A DNA stretch of 64,000 nt, taken from Isoetes taiwanensis (taxonomy: Eukaryota > Streptophyta > Lycopodiopsida > Isoetales > Isoetaceae). Numbering within the stretch: the stretch's first letter is position 1; each line of letters opens with the position of its first letter. Below are positions 33,540 through 43,985 of the stretch, piece after piece. The notes under the pieces are model-generated. The model was not told the origin of the DNA and made no database searches. It was given only the letters and a program-made list of their open reading frames with translations. The stretch covers positions 5,928,025 through 5,992,024 of the forward strand of contig JAJEKV010000002.1 in the NCBI GenBank assembly GCA_021234155.1. Direction: 5' to 3'. A program made the position numbers and the translations under genes.

Positions 33540-34255
33540 GGTATGTTGTGCCTAACAAATAAATAAGTTATTATATGTTACTGTCCTAAGAGGACATGTT
33601 CTGCAACTTAAAATGGACGCTGATCTATTTGGCAGGACTTGTGAAGCTCCTAGAAAAGCACGACAAACATAGAGGTACAATATGACGACTTCCATTTATC
33701 CAGAACGTGCTGCATCAACAGGTCTAAAGCTGGAAATAACTATGCAAGAACAAAAGAATTTTCAGGAGGTACCTTTTCTACAATGCCAAATTGTTGAGAA
33801 CATATACAGAAGTACTTTAGCTGCTCTTGCGGCCATCCAGGATCTGCACAGGGGAACTTGACATACATTGTATTATCCAGGCCTCCTTGGAATGGAAAAG
33901 ATTACTAATTTAGAACTGGCATCAACAATGGGAACACAGTTGTTTCATGTTGACAAATACTTGGCTATCCAGCAGATAACTGTATATTCAAATTCAGGTA
34001 ATGCATGAAAGAACAAGATTTGAACCTGTATACTTCATCATGCATACAACAACACACACGAATCTTTGCTCCTCTATATATCTATCTATCTATCTTAAAT
34101 AAGAAAGTGGTTCCCGAAGCTCTCAAACATCAACAAAGGCACTAGGTTCGCATATTGAAACGCATGAAAGAAAAAACACAAATTGAAGTAGAAACATGTT
34201 GGTTTGGGATACAAAAGAAAATCTGTTGCTCTTCAACAAAAACGGCACATGCTTG
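33540..34255 (+). repeat. Segmental duplication SD-B, copy 1
   Basis: It is collinear with 34256-35310. Shared stretches include CAAATAAATAAG, TGTTCTGCAACTTAAA, GACTTGTGAAG and a nearly identical 120-base core (33745-33850 versus 34455-34555) containing GAATTTTCAGGAGGTACC. A short frame, TIQEQKNFQEVPFLQCQIVE, is open in the second copy but I do not recognise a protein. A (TATC)n microsatellite at 34075-34098 is found only here. Confidence 0.75.
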
Positions 34256-35310
34256 CAAATAAATAAGCTATTATATATTACTGTCTTAAGAGGATGCTAT
34301 ATGTTCTGCAACTTAAAGTGGATGCTGGCTGACCTGTTTAGCATGACTTGTGAAGATCCTAAAAAAGCATGGCAAACATATACAATATTGCGCCTTCCAT
34401 TTATGCAGAAACTGCTGCATCAGCTGGTCTAAAGCAGGAAATAACTATCCAAGAACAAAAGAATTTTCAGGAGGTACCTTTTCTACAATGCCAAATTGTT
34501 GAGAACATATACAGAAGTACTTTAGCTGCTCTTGAGACCATCCCGGATCTGCACAAGGGAAGCTCGATATACAATGTATGATCCATGCCTCCTTGGAATG
34601 GAAAAGATAAAGAACTTAGAACTATCATCAGCAATGGGAACACAGCTGTTCCATGTTGACAAATAGTTGGCTATCTAGTAGTCTGATCATATCCTTGTTA
34701 ACAGTGATGACTTTAAGGTGTGAAACTTCGTAAAGTTGCTATATTTTACCATTTTTTAAAATCTGGATTCGATGGTTTACTAGGATGCGTACGCTAAAGA
34801 ACTTCATAAAATCGCCAAAATTTGATAATATTACATCCCAATTATAGTAAATTCGCCAAATTAATGGACATTTTATAGTAAAAACCTCAATTTTATGGTA
34901 AAACATCCAATTCTACTAAATTCGTTTCTATAAAAATGTTGGAAAAATAGGAAACAATCGCCACCATTTCTATAGTTTAGAAGCAGCTAGAGGATGATAA
35001 AGTCATCACTGCTTGTTAACTGTATATTCAAACTCAGGCAATGCATAAAAGAACAAGATTTGAACCTGTATATTTCCTCATGCATACAAAAACACACACG
35101 AATCTTCGCTCCTCTGCGAATCGAGCTCTACATCAAATGAGTTTGAACATTGAAGGAAGTGTTGCCCACAAGCTCTCAAACATCAACAAAGCACTAGGTT
35201 CACATATTGAAACGCATGAAAGCAAAAACATAAATTGAAGCAGAAACATGTTAGTTTGAGACACAAAAGAAAATCTATTGCTCTTCAACAAAAACGGCAC
35301 ATGCTTGCGA
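34256..35310 (+). repeat. Segmental duplication SD-B, copy 2, with a hAT-type MITE inside
   Basis: Same order of landmarks as copy 1, extended by the MITE at 34702-35011. The flank AACATGTTRGTTTG...CTTCAACAAAAACGGCACATG occurs both at the junction (34190-34255) and at the end (35245-35305), as expected for a tandem duplication. Function is unknown. Confidence 0.75.
34702..35011. mobile_element. hAT-type MITE (310 bp) with 8-bp target duplication
   Basis: The terminal inverted repeats are CAGTGATGACTTTA at the left and its reverse complement TAAAGTCATCACTG at the right. The identical octamer CTTGTTAA lies at 34694-34701 and 35012-35019. An 8-base duplication and CA-G ends are typical of hAT elements. 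The interior is AT-rich with CGCCAAA repeats and no ORF. It is absent from the other copy of the surrounding duplication. Confidence 0.9.
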
Positions 35311-35891
35311 AATACCTGTAGAATCAAGTGAACATGAAAGAAATGTGGATCGTTCTATTTAGAGTTCCTCAATCATGTAAATCAAGCAAGAAATTGAAGA
35401 CCAGTAATGAGTTCCAACTTCCAACGGCCCTGTTCTTGCAGTAACATGAAAGAAATGTGGTTCCTTTCTTGCAGTTCGACAAAAATCCGCACGGTATTAG
35501 CGAAGAAAAAATCACGAAAACACAAGATCATCCCAGTTCAGTTTCAAGTTCCGCTCGCTCATCTAAAGCCTCTTAGCTTCAAATCTGAGTCAAAATTGTG
35601 GAGCTTCTCATGGCTATGGCTATGGCTCCTAATGAGATACAGATAAGAACAACCGAAATAGATAAAAGCAAAGAATCGTGGACGCTTCAAATTCAACCTC
35701 GCTCTCATAATTCCACGCCCTAAAATCGGAATATAGAGCTCCACGCCGGCCTTCGAGAAGATGAAGCCATCGCCACTGCACTGCCCCGACTTTAAGTTTA
35801 AAACTTAGAATCAATTTGATTACAAATCTTTCTCAAGCGATCATAACTTCCCAACGCTAGCTATGAACAGGTGGAATTTTCATGAATTTCC

Positions 35892-36000
35892 CTCACCGTA
35901 GATCAAATCCAACGATTTTAAGGCACTCCAAGTGGACAAAAATCTTGCTGCTCACCGTAGATCAAATCCAACGATTTTAAGGCGGATAAAAATCTTACCT
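35892..36000. repeat. Two-copy tandem repeat upstream of the DECR gene
   Basis: CACCGTAGATCAAATCCAAC followed by GATTTTAAGGC occurs twice, 60 bases apart, each followed by similar GGAYAAAAATCTT. It lies about 190 bases before the DECR start codon; a regulatory role is possible but not shown. Confidence 0.6.
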
Positions 36001-36185
36001 GGCAGCAACGTGGAGAGCTTCAAATTGATTTAAAGTGTCAACTTGTGTTTGTGCAACGTGCCAAAGAAGGGGATGGACCCTTAGGAAAGAGATATTATTT
36101 TGGGACGTAATGACTAAAATTTTAGAATCGTCAATGACTGTGTCATTACAAGGAAAACTGATTCAAGTCTTTGATTGCCCATTAG

Positions 36186-38098
36186 ATGAATGAACACCCA
36201 GCTATGGCGCCTGCTGTCTCGCCCTTCAACAGCAAGATTCTGGATGGAAAGGTCGCTCTTATTACCGGTGGTGGCACAGGAATTGGTCTAGAGATCGCAA
36301 CCCAATTTGGGTTCCATGGCGCTAAAGTAGCTATCCATGGTCGTCGTCGCCACGTTCTAGATGAAGCACTTAACGTTCTGTCAGCTAAATCTATACAGGT
36401 AATTTTCTTCAAAATTGCACTGTTCTATTCAACTGGGTCTTCTTCTGAACACCCTCTCCTCAATTTGTCAAATCATCTTTGCTCTAAATTTGGGCCTTGT
36501 TTGTTGTTTTCCGTTATTTTTATTTTTTTTCCTTTGAAGCAGATCATGTTTCTGATACTCGCGTGTTTTGTCAGGCTGTTGGCATAGAGGGGGATGTGCG
36601 TAAAACAGAGGATGCATCTCGTGTGGTGGAAGAAACTGTTGCAAATTTTGGGAGGCTTGATATCCTTGTGAATGGAGCCGCTGGAAATTTTCTTGTTGCT
36701 GCAGAGGATCTTTCTACAAATGGTTTTCGTACAGGTATTTGAGTGCAAAATAGCTGTTTGCAATATGCTGTGGCATTAGCATAATTTTATAATGATCTTT
36801 CTTTCTACCTGCCCTTGGCAAACTATGCATTTGGTGTTAATAGTTCAACACATGAATTCTTTACAAATGATGGATTTCCACACCTAGCACATGTTCATGA
36901 TATGCTTAGGAATTTCATGTTTCTGTTTAAGGAACGCTTGTCATTCTAAATTAAAGTTGTAAGTTAAATTAAATTCTAAATTGTAGATATTGGATGGGAA
37001 TTTTTCTTCAGTTGTAGTCCACAGGCCTTACAACAATAACTTCTAACCATTCAAATGTGTATTTTTCTTCATTTGTAATTAATGCGACTCATCATGGAAT
37101 GATCCATCTAACTCTTGTCTTTGACTGAATGCAGTAATAGATATTGATACTGTTGGCACATTCACAATGTCCCGTGCGGCTTTTCCCTACCTGAAATTTG
37201 GCAGCCAAGGGAAAAGCACATCAGAAGGTGGTGTCATATTGAATATAAGCGCAACACTTCAATACACAGCTGCATGGTATCAGATTCATGTTTCTGCAGC
37301 AAAGGTTAGTTTTTGTCTTCTCAGGAACTGTTTTATAGGATGGCCTCAATTTATATCTCAGAATATGTGATTTAAAATGCCGTGTGTTGGATTCTCTCTC
37401 CTGCAGTCCTTGTGTTGCCTCGCTGTAAACTGATTTTGTGATATTTAAGACATTGTTCTTCAAGACAGACTGTTCAATATTTTGCAGTATCTGAGTTGAT
37501 CTGGTTTTGCAAAACTACTTTGGTAAATTGTTTATATGTTCACAAATTAAGTGGTGTGAAGTTGTATTAGGTTCCATGTCAGTACTTTTGTCATCTTTAA
37601 TTAGATAGATGTTGTGAGATCTTTTCTAAGTGTTTTTTATGTGTTTGCATTCATAGGCTGCAATTGACAGTATGACACGATCTTTAGCATTGGAATGGGG
37701 TGCAGAGTACGGGATAAGAGTGAATTCTATTGCCCCTGGACCTATTGAGGATACTCCTGGAATGGAAAAGCTTGCACCAAAAGAAGTAACGGAAGGCTTA
37801 AATGTGAAGGCTGTCAAATGGGGTGAAAAGTGGGATATTGCCATGGCTGCTGTCTACCTTGCATCTGATGCTGGTACATTGCTTTTCATGTCGAAATCAA
37901 GCTTTGGTTATTCGTATGTTTCATTATAAATGATATCCTCATGCAGGTAGACATGTCAATGGAACTTTACTTCCTGTTGATGGAGGCAACTGGTTCTTCA
38001 AACCACCCTACTTCCCAAAAGATGCAATCAGAAGCTTTTCTAGAGTTGTTGAAAGGAGATCAAGGTCAAATACCCTGTTATCATCAAGTAAACTATAA
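36186..38098 (+). CDS. Peroxisomal 2,4-dienoyl-CoA reductase (SDR family), five exons, intact
   Basis: Exons: 36186-36398, 36575-36734, 37135-37304, 37657-37873 and 37947-38098. All introns are GT-AG, phases agree, and the product is 303 residues. In the family it reduces 2,4-dienoyl-CoA with NADPH during beta-oxidation of unsaturated fatty acids in peroxisomes. Seen: the Rossmann loop ITGGGTGIG (26-34), HGRRR after the second strand (cofactor 2'-phosphate region), GDVR (77-80), NGAAGNF (104-110) in place of the usual NNAG, and ISATL (161-165). K180 of the SDR motif is kept, but V176 replaces the classical tyrosine, as in known DECRs. Next come RVNSIAPGPI and the C-terminal tripeptide SKL (301-303), a type 1 peroxisome signal. 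Length and layout match the Arabidopsis SDRB-type protein (about 298 residues). Introns of 176, 400, 352 and 73 bases show no insertions. No clear TATA box was identified upstream. Confidence 0.95.
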
Positions 38099-38165
38099 AA
38101 TCAGGTAGAGATAGGTGAATTGCACATTGCAGTCATGCTGTCTTGAAAATGCTGGTCTCTCTATA
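38096..38165 (+). other. Presumed 3' UTR start of the DECR gene
   Basis: Directly downstream of the stop codon. No canonical AATAAA was seen in the next 100 bases; near-variants such as AATTATATAATA occur around 38200. Confidence 0.3.
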
Positions 38166-38310
38166 GAATGGGGGCGCGTTGCCACAAAAAGTATACCCTG
38201 AGAATTATATAATACCGCTTTATCTATCTATCAATCTATCCATATATCTATTAGAATGGAAGAGCGTGCCACAAAATTCACCATGAGAATTATATAACAC
38301 CGTTTTGATA
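38166..38310. repeat. Tandem duplication separated by a TATC microsatellite
   Basis: GAATGG..GCGYGTTGCCACAAAA...GAGAATTATATAA-AC-CCG-type text occurs at 38166-38210 and again at 38255-38305. Between them is an imperfect (TATC)n run at 38219-38250. No coding content. Confidence 0.6.
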
Positions 38311-39939
38311 AGTGCAGTACAGATATTCAATTTCGGGGATGTCGCAGCCTATGGATGCCAATATTGACTTGCTGAAATAGTGAGAAGTCTCGGAATATAA
38401 TTGGTGCCCTTTGGCAAACCCCATAAACATAATATAATATGGGATATAAAACATGTGTCAAAATATTTGAAGATTTCTTCAGACTTGAATGCATTTAAAC
38501 GCTATTGCATTAAGTTTACCCAATCCGTTTGGTATTTAATGGAGGGCCTTCTCGCAATGGTTGGGACTATGATTCTTGGCGCCAGATTGTATGCAAAACC
38601 GTATGATTTGCCAATGATTGAGCAGCTTGTTATTATTTAGAGGTCAAATTTCTTTTCCCGCGTGTTGTGGATGGTTTTTCTTGGCATGGTTGGAAAAAAG
38701 GAAGGCGCCAATTTCATGGGCGGATAAGAACCGACGGTGGTTTTATTTAGAGCCCCGTTTCCGAAATCCGCAGTGCACCGGGTTATGTACATACAACACG
38801 TTAGGCTTGATCGCCAAATTCCCGCATGGCTATGCTCCGCGCCGCCTGGCAGATGGCTGGGTTTATTGCCTAGTGGTGTACAAAAACGAAATTCAAGCAC
38901 TAAATCGCGACCTTCATAGGCAACATGTCCTTCACATTACCAATATGCTCATTATGTTATACATAACTAAAGAACATTCCAAAGCAATGAAGGGCAAGGG
39001 AAGGGCAATGAAGGGTAGCTGAAGGGCAATCAAGACCCTATGTCCCTGGATTTATTGTACACCACCACCAAAAAAAAGACCCAAGTTGTGAAGGAAGAAT
39101 TTGTGTGCCCGGAGGAAATATTGTTATGGGCATGATTTGTGTCTTCTTGGAGGTGAGAGTGAAGCTTTGTAGTGTCCGGAGAGCCTTCTCGTAAGTGGCC
39201 AAAGATAGCTTAGAGCAACCGCCGAAAAACCCGCTACTAGTGCGCAGATTCGGCCTTGGCTTCATAGCGCCCTTCATCTTTGCCGCTTTCCCTTTGCTAT
39301 TTTCGCCGACCGCATCTCGAACTGGTATGGTCGACGAAATGATGTCGATGATTGTTTTTGAGAGCGACAAAACGCCTCTAGCGTTTTGACGGACCGGGCC
39401 GATTTTTTAGAGGTTTGTTCCAGACACCGCGCTTGCTTTGTCGGCTTAGTCGCTTCGCAATGCCTTCCCTGACAATGGTTCTGTGTGTGTTTTATTTAAT
39501 TGCCCCGCAATGGTTTGGAACAAGAGTTTCACACCATTGGAACTTGTAAAGCAAATTTCCATTTGGAGAAAAATTCGTGGACGCTTGATCTTGCACAATG
39601 GAGGGAATATTCTACGATCAATGGCCATGAAATAAAGATGCAAATAAAACCCATAAAGATAAGACGAAATCCATTATTCAACATTATTCAACATATTCTA
39701 GGCGCTATTGTTTCAAGCATTATATCATCCAATGCTAGGATAAGCATTGTTTTCATGCAATTTAGTGTTGACCTACGGGGAGCTCAAGGAGGAAGGTGTA
39801 ATAATACTCAACAATCCGTTTGCTTGTGATTTGAGTAGTTTTAGTAGCTTATCCCAAAATATGTCTCTAGCCAATTTAGAAATGACAGAAAAAAAGGTGA
39901 ATTTTCTAATTTTTACTTCTTGCTCGAAGAGAGAACAAG
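38311..39939. other. Intergenic sequence without a recognisable gene
   Basis: Short frames occur on both strands, the longest being 134 codons at 38618-39022 (+) and 110 codons at 39038-39370 (-, containing KGKAAKMKGAMKPRPNLRTS). None has a recognisable motif. Short repeats of AAGGGCAATGAAGGG lie at 38988-39025. Confidence 0.35.
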
Positions 39940-40116
39940 ATAAACAAATGATATTTTATGGTTTTTATTGATTCATCTACAGAACAAGGTGGACAAATGA
40001 TATTTTATGGTTTTTATTGGTTCATGAGCTTTTTTCCATTGATAGTTGTCCTCCTTGGAGGACAAATGATATATTTTATGGGTTTTATTGCGCCATTAAT
40101 AGTTGTCCTCCTAGCG
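39940..40116. repeat. Minisatellite of ~60-75 bp units, left block
   Basis: Repeated segments GGACAAATGATATTTTATGG, TTTTTATTGGTTCAT and ATAGTTGTCCTCCT recur three times with length changes. The same unit reappears at 43735-43885, on the other side of the LINE, so one repeat array or a pair of flanking repeats was split. Confidence 0.75.
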
Positions 40117-40201
40117 GGCCGTTTCGGGCTATAATGGCCTAGCGGCGGCGCTGCAACCTGGCCCGCCGCGCGCCGCCAGGCCATTATAGCCCGAAATGGC
40201 C
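40117..40201. repeat. Large GC-rich inverted repeat (hairpin, ~33-bp arms)
   Basis: The left arm starts GGCCGTTTCGGGCTATAATG and runs on to GCGGCGGCG at 40150. The right arm ends CATTATAGCCCGAAATGGCC at 40201. The arms pair with only a few mismatches across a ~20-base GC-rich centre. It lies immediately after the minisatellite and about 80 bases before a TATA box. Confidence 0.85.
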
Positions 40202-40279
40202 TGCTCTCGGCCATTACCCGACATAAAGGTCCACCGGGCAGTATTTCGGCCCCGCCACGCGTGTGGCGACGCGCGTAGG

Positions 40280-40287
40280 TATAAAAG
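40280..40287 (+). promoter_or_regulatory. Candidate TATA box
   Basis: TATAAAAG follows a GC-rich stretch containing the hairpin and CACGCGTGTGGCGACGCGCG. Downstream lies a T-rich leader-like sequence and, 400 bases on, a good GT-AG intron, so the site could drive a transcript. Confidence 0.4.
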
Positions 40288-40830
40288 TTTTTTTCTTGAT
40301 GTCAGCTTTCCTTTTTCTGCGCTATCGTCGAACTCCGACGATGGCGGTCTGTATTCTTCTAAGCTCAGGTATGGTGCTCATTGGTTTTTTGGCCGGCGCT
40401 GGACTTCAATCTGCTGTTGCTGCTTGCTGATGGAGTTTGGCGATGTTTTAAGATGTTTTGAGAGGTTTCTTGACAAGTTTTGTGATTTTTTGATCTGCGG
40501 CTATGGCGCTCGTTGCTTTCTTGTCCGACGATGTGTTCTAATCTTCTCTGGCCGCTTCATTTACTTGAGTTTAAGGCCCCAGAGAGGTTTCTTGCATGTT
40601 CTTGATAAAACTTGTTGCATGCAAGTTTTAAGTTGCTTTTTCCTTGTTTAGCGTCGTTGACAAGTGTTTGGAGGTGGCGATCTTCAAAATGGTAAGCATT
40701 ATTGTTGTTATCTTAGATTATTTTGTCAATATTCTAACATCGTTCTTTTTTTTTTCTTGCAGGTTTCCGTGGAGATCATTGTCTTTTTTTATTTCTGGAA
40801 TGAAGATTACTGATCTTGTACTTCAGAACT
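40288..40830 (+). other. Possible non-coding or disrupted transcription unit with a GT-AG intron
   Basis: A 71-base intron-like segment (GTAAGC at 40692 to TTTTCTTGCAG at 40762) has a strong 5' site, a branch-site-like TTCTAACAT and a long pyrimidine tract. The exonic parts contain no recognisable protein. The unit ends where the LINE poly(A) tail begins, so the insertion may have truncated it. Confidence 0.35.
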
Positions 40831-43505
40831 TTTTTTTTTTTTTGAAGAACTGTGTCATCAATATATTAAAAGAATGGTAATGTTACAAAGCAAGTGAGGA
40901 GGAAGGAGAACCCACCCCAAAGACACAACGATACCTCGACACTCCACAACAAACTCACGTAAAAAATCGCAACTCCCCATCATTGACAAATCGACCATCA
41001 CCATCTACAACACCCAAGAAGTCCCGCCAAATGGCAAACTTCCGCTTCTACTACTCCCCGGAACACCGAAAAGCTTTGAAATAGCTTGTACCTAAGTCGG
41101 TTGAATCGAGAGGTTGCAGTTCGTCAATCCCCCCGAAGATCCACAACCGCCGCCTTCCAAATCAGCCACACCAACCAAGCCGCTTTTGCGCTGCAAGAGC
41201 GGGCGAAGCACCGGATACACATGAAGCGGCAGAATCGCTAGCTAGTCAATCTCACCTGAAACAGAGCCCTAACCCAATCCCGCATACCGCAAGTGAGGGC
41301 ATAAAACCGCATTAATGCTCCACAAATTTCCGCGATGAAGGCCACAACAAGGGCGCGAGAGGGCTCACACTTTCGCCTAAACCGACTCACAAGGGCATTC
41401 ACCCCCGATACAAATTGCACCACCGCCACGTAGCACCCTAACCTTCGGTTGGGAAGTGAGCTCCATGTCCACGTCCAAACCGAAAAGCCATCGAGAACCC
41501 TAAGTCGCAGAGACCACTTGCTCGAAGGGGGCAAAGGTGTCATGAATAGCCAGCACCCTGTAAGAAGACCGCACAAAGCAAGAAGACACAACATCCTGAT
41601 GAACCTTCCAAACCTCGCACCACCACATCATCCCGAGGGGACTATAGGTATGTATAGCGAATACTCCCCACGCACGCGTTCTCCCGTGATAGCCCTACAC
41701 GCCTCATGCGAAAGCGAAGCTCGAAGAACTCCCACGGCTAGCTGACCACCCCAATACCAATCCTCCAAGGTGAGCACAAAGAGCTCGCCTCCAACGGGGC
41801 CTCAAGGCCCGAGCATGCACAAAGCAGGCAGCCAAGGGCAAGTGCGCAGGGTAAAGGAACCCACAAGAAAGGAGAAAGAGTGGTGATAAACCGAGGCATA
41901 ATCTAGCCGGAAGAGCACACGCACATGATCCCAAGCCGCAACACTCCCCGCTGGCAAAGAGACTCGCAAACAACAAGGCCGCACTGTGAGAAGATGCTCC
42001 AACCTCGGTAATGCTCCAAACAAACTTGAGACCAACACCTTACTATGCAGCTTAAATCCACGGCTAAGCCCCCATCCTCCCGGGGCGGAGACACTTCCAT
42101 CAAACCACTTTTAACAACCGCCTTCATCATCCCCTCCCCACACAAAATTTCGAACAATCTTATCCAAAGCCTCAGATCTTATCCTCAGAGCTAGCATCGC
42201 AGATGTCAGATATACATGAGTGCTACAAAGTACCGACTTGGCAATAGTGATCCTACCGCCATGGACAACTTGCTACCCTTTGAGGTCTTTCTCAAGAACT
42301 CCCCGCAAAATCTCATCCCACACCCTCCCCATGGAAACATCCCTCCAAAGGGAATACCCAACAGCCTTAGTACACACATTACCTGAAGCACCTTCCAAGG
42401 GAATAGAGCCAAACAAGGGGAGGAGGAGTCGGGCTTGGGCCCATAATGCAGCACTTACCCCAATTCGTAAGAATGCCCGAGGCCAAGGAGAAAGTATCCA
42501 ACAAACCCTTCACATTCCGCAAATTCCTCTTACGCCACCAAGAAGAGGAAAGTGTCATCGGCAAACCGGATAATAATCTGCCGGCTACCATCCCGCATCC
42601 AAGCCCATCCACCACTTCCTCCTCCACCGCAGCAAAAACAATCGGTACAAAGGCCCCGCCACAATCGTGAACAAAAACGGCGCCAAAGGGCACCCTTGAC
42701 GCACCCTCTCGCCTAAGGAAAAAAAGGCGAGGGTTCACCCCGCACACCACCGTAGTCCGTGGCCGACCTATGCAGCCATGATCGTTTCGTAAAGCGTGGA
42801 CCACGCCAAAACGCTAACATCATGGAAGACAAGAACTTCCAATCGGACACTATCGTAAGCTTTGGCAAAGTCAAGCTTAAGATAGGCAATGCCTTGCCCC
42901 GTTTTTTTCGCCCAATAAAGGCCCCTCATAAGTCGCGCGGCAACATTAGTCAAAATGTTCCTCCCGTGGACAAACCCGGGATCGCACCTTACTAATGGAA
43001 GAAGTCAACACCGGCTTCAACTTCTCTGCCAGGGCTTTCGCAGTAATCTTATACACAGAGGACAACAAGGAGATAGGCCTTCAATCATTAATAGTAGAAG
43101 GCTGCTTAATCTTAGGAATCAAGGAAATGCATGCGGTATTCAAGATCAAATGGAACTGCAGCAACTCAAGGTACACCTGGTACACCGACTCACTAGCCCA
43201 CTCCCAATAAGTCTGAAAGAACTCCACAGGGATGCCATTCAGCCCAAGACATTTATCCTTGGCCATGCACATACATGCCGCCGCTAAATCCTCTCTGGAG
43301 AGCTCCTGCTCCAAGCTCTCATGCTGTTGAGGCAGAATAGATGGCTTAACAACCCCCAAAACAAGCTCCTGCATCTCCTGCTCATAGGGGAGAGTGCGCT
43401 GTGCGAAAAACCCTGAGAAATGGGCGTGCACATACCTCTGCAAATCAGCAGGATCCTCCAAAGTCCGGCCATCAGGCAAAGTAAGGGATGCCATAGATGC
43501 TGCAT
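40831..43505 (-). mobile_element. L1-type LINE (non-LTR retrotransposon), 5'-truncated and degenerate
   Basis: On the minus strand it runs from the upstream linker (LTLPDGRTLEDPADLQRYVH, FFAQRTLPYE) through RT motifs: SREDLAAACMCMAKDKCLG, LNGIPVEFFQ, CISLIPKIKQPSTIND, AYLKLDFAKAYDSVRLEVL, IIIRFADDTFLFL in another frame near 42550-42590, and LASGILTNWGK. A C-terminal part with LGIPFGGMFPWG, LTSAMLALRIRS and ALDKIVRNFVWGG follows. The 3' end has a poly(A) tail, seen as a T run at 40831-40845. At least three frame changes and several stops occur between 42960 and 41240. No endonuclease domain remains, so the element is 5'-truncated. A target duplication was not found. Confidence 0.85.
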
Positions 43506-43734
43506 ATCGCCGCTGCCTAGCTGCTCTGATTTGAATGCAATGGAAATTAGTTTTTTGAAAAACTCGTATTGCTATTGAAGTTTAGATGTAAATTCCTTGT
43601 TGTTACTGGACTTAAGCTGGAAAAACTTCTATTGTTTCAAAGCTTCAAAAAAACTATAACTTTCAAACCTAAGGAAAGACTGGTTTATAATGGCAGTCTG
43701 AAACACAATGAAATTGCCTGCTGTGGAACTTTAC

Positions 43735-43985
43735 GGTTTATTAGTTCATCTGGGCTTCTTTCCATTAATAGTTCCCCCTTGGTTTGTTACTTGTATGCAG
43801 AACAAGGTGGATAAATAATATTATATGGTTTTTATTGGTTCATCTGAGCTTTTTCTACTAATAGTTGTCCCCCTGGGACTCAAATATGTTGTGCACTAAT
43901 GTGTATATATGCTTTTGCAGTTTGGGATGTACCAGAGAAGGAAAGGGCATATGCTTTTGCAGTTTAGGATATATCAGAGGAGGAA
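43735..43985. repeat. Minisatellite, right block, and a 42-bp tandem repeat
   Basis: TAGTTCATCTGGGCTTCTTT and TTTTTATTGGTTCATCTGAG repeat the unit of 39940-40116. At 43905-43985 CATATGCTTTTGCAGTTT is duplicated head to tail with a GAGGAA end, directly before the E3 LTR edge. Confidence 0.65.

Noticed and set aside
36473-36763. Minus-strand ORF over exon 2 of the DECR gene
   Set aside because: Antisense to a verified exon and crosses splice sites; no support.
41449-41745. Plus-strand ORFs across the LINE (41.4-43.2 kb)
   Set aside because: They are antisense shadows of the LINE coding region.
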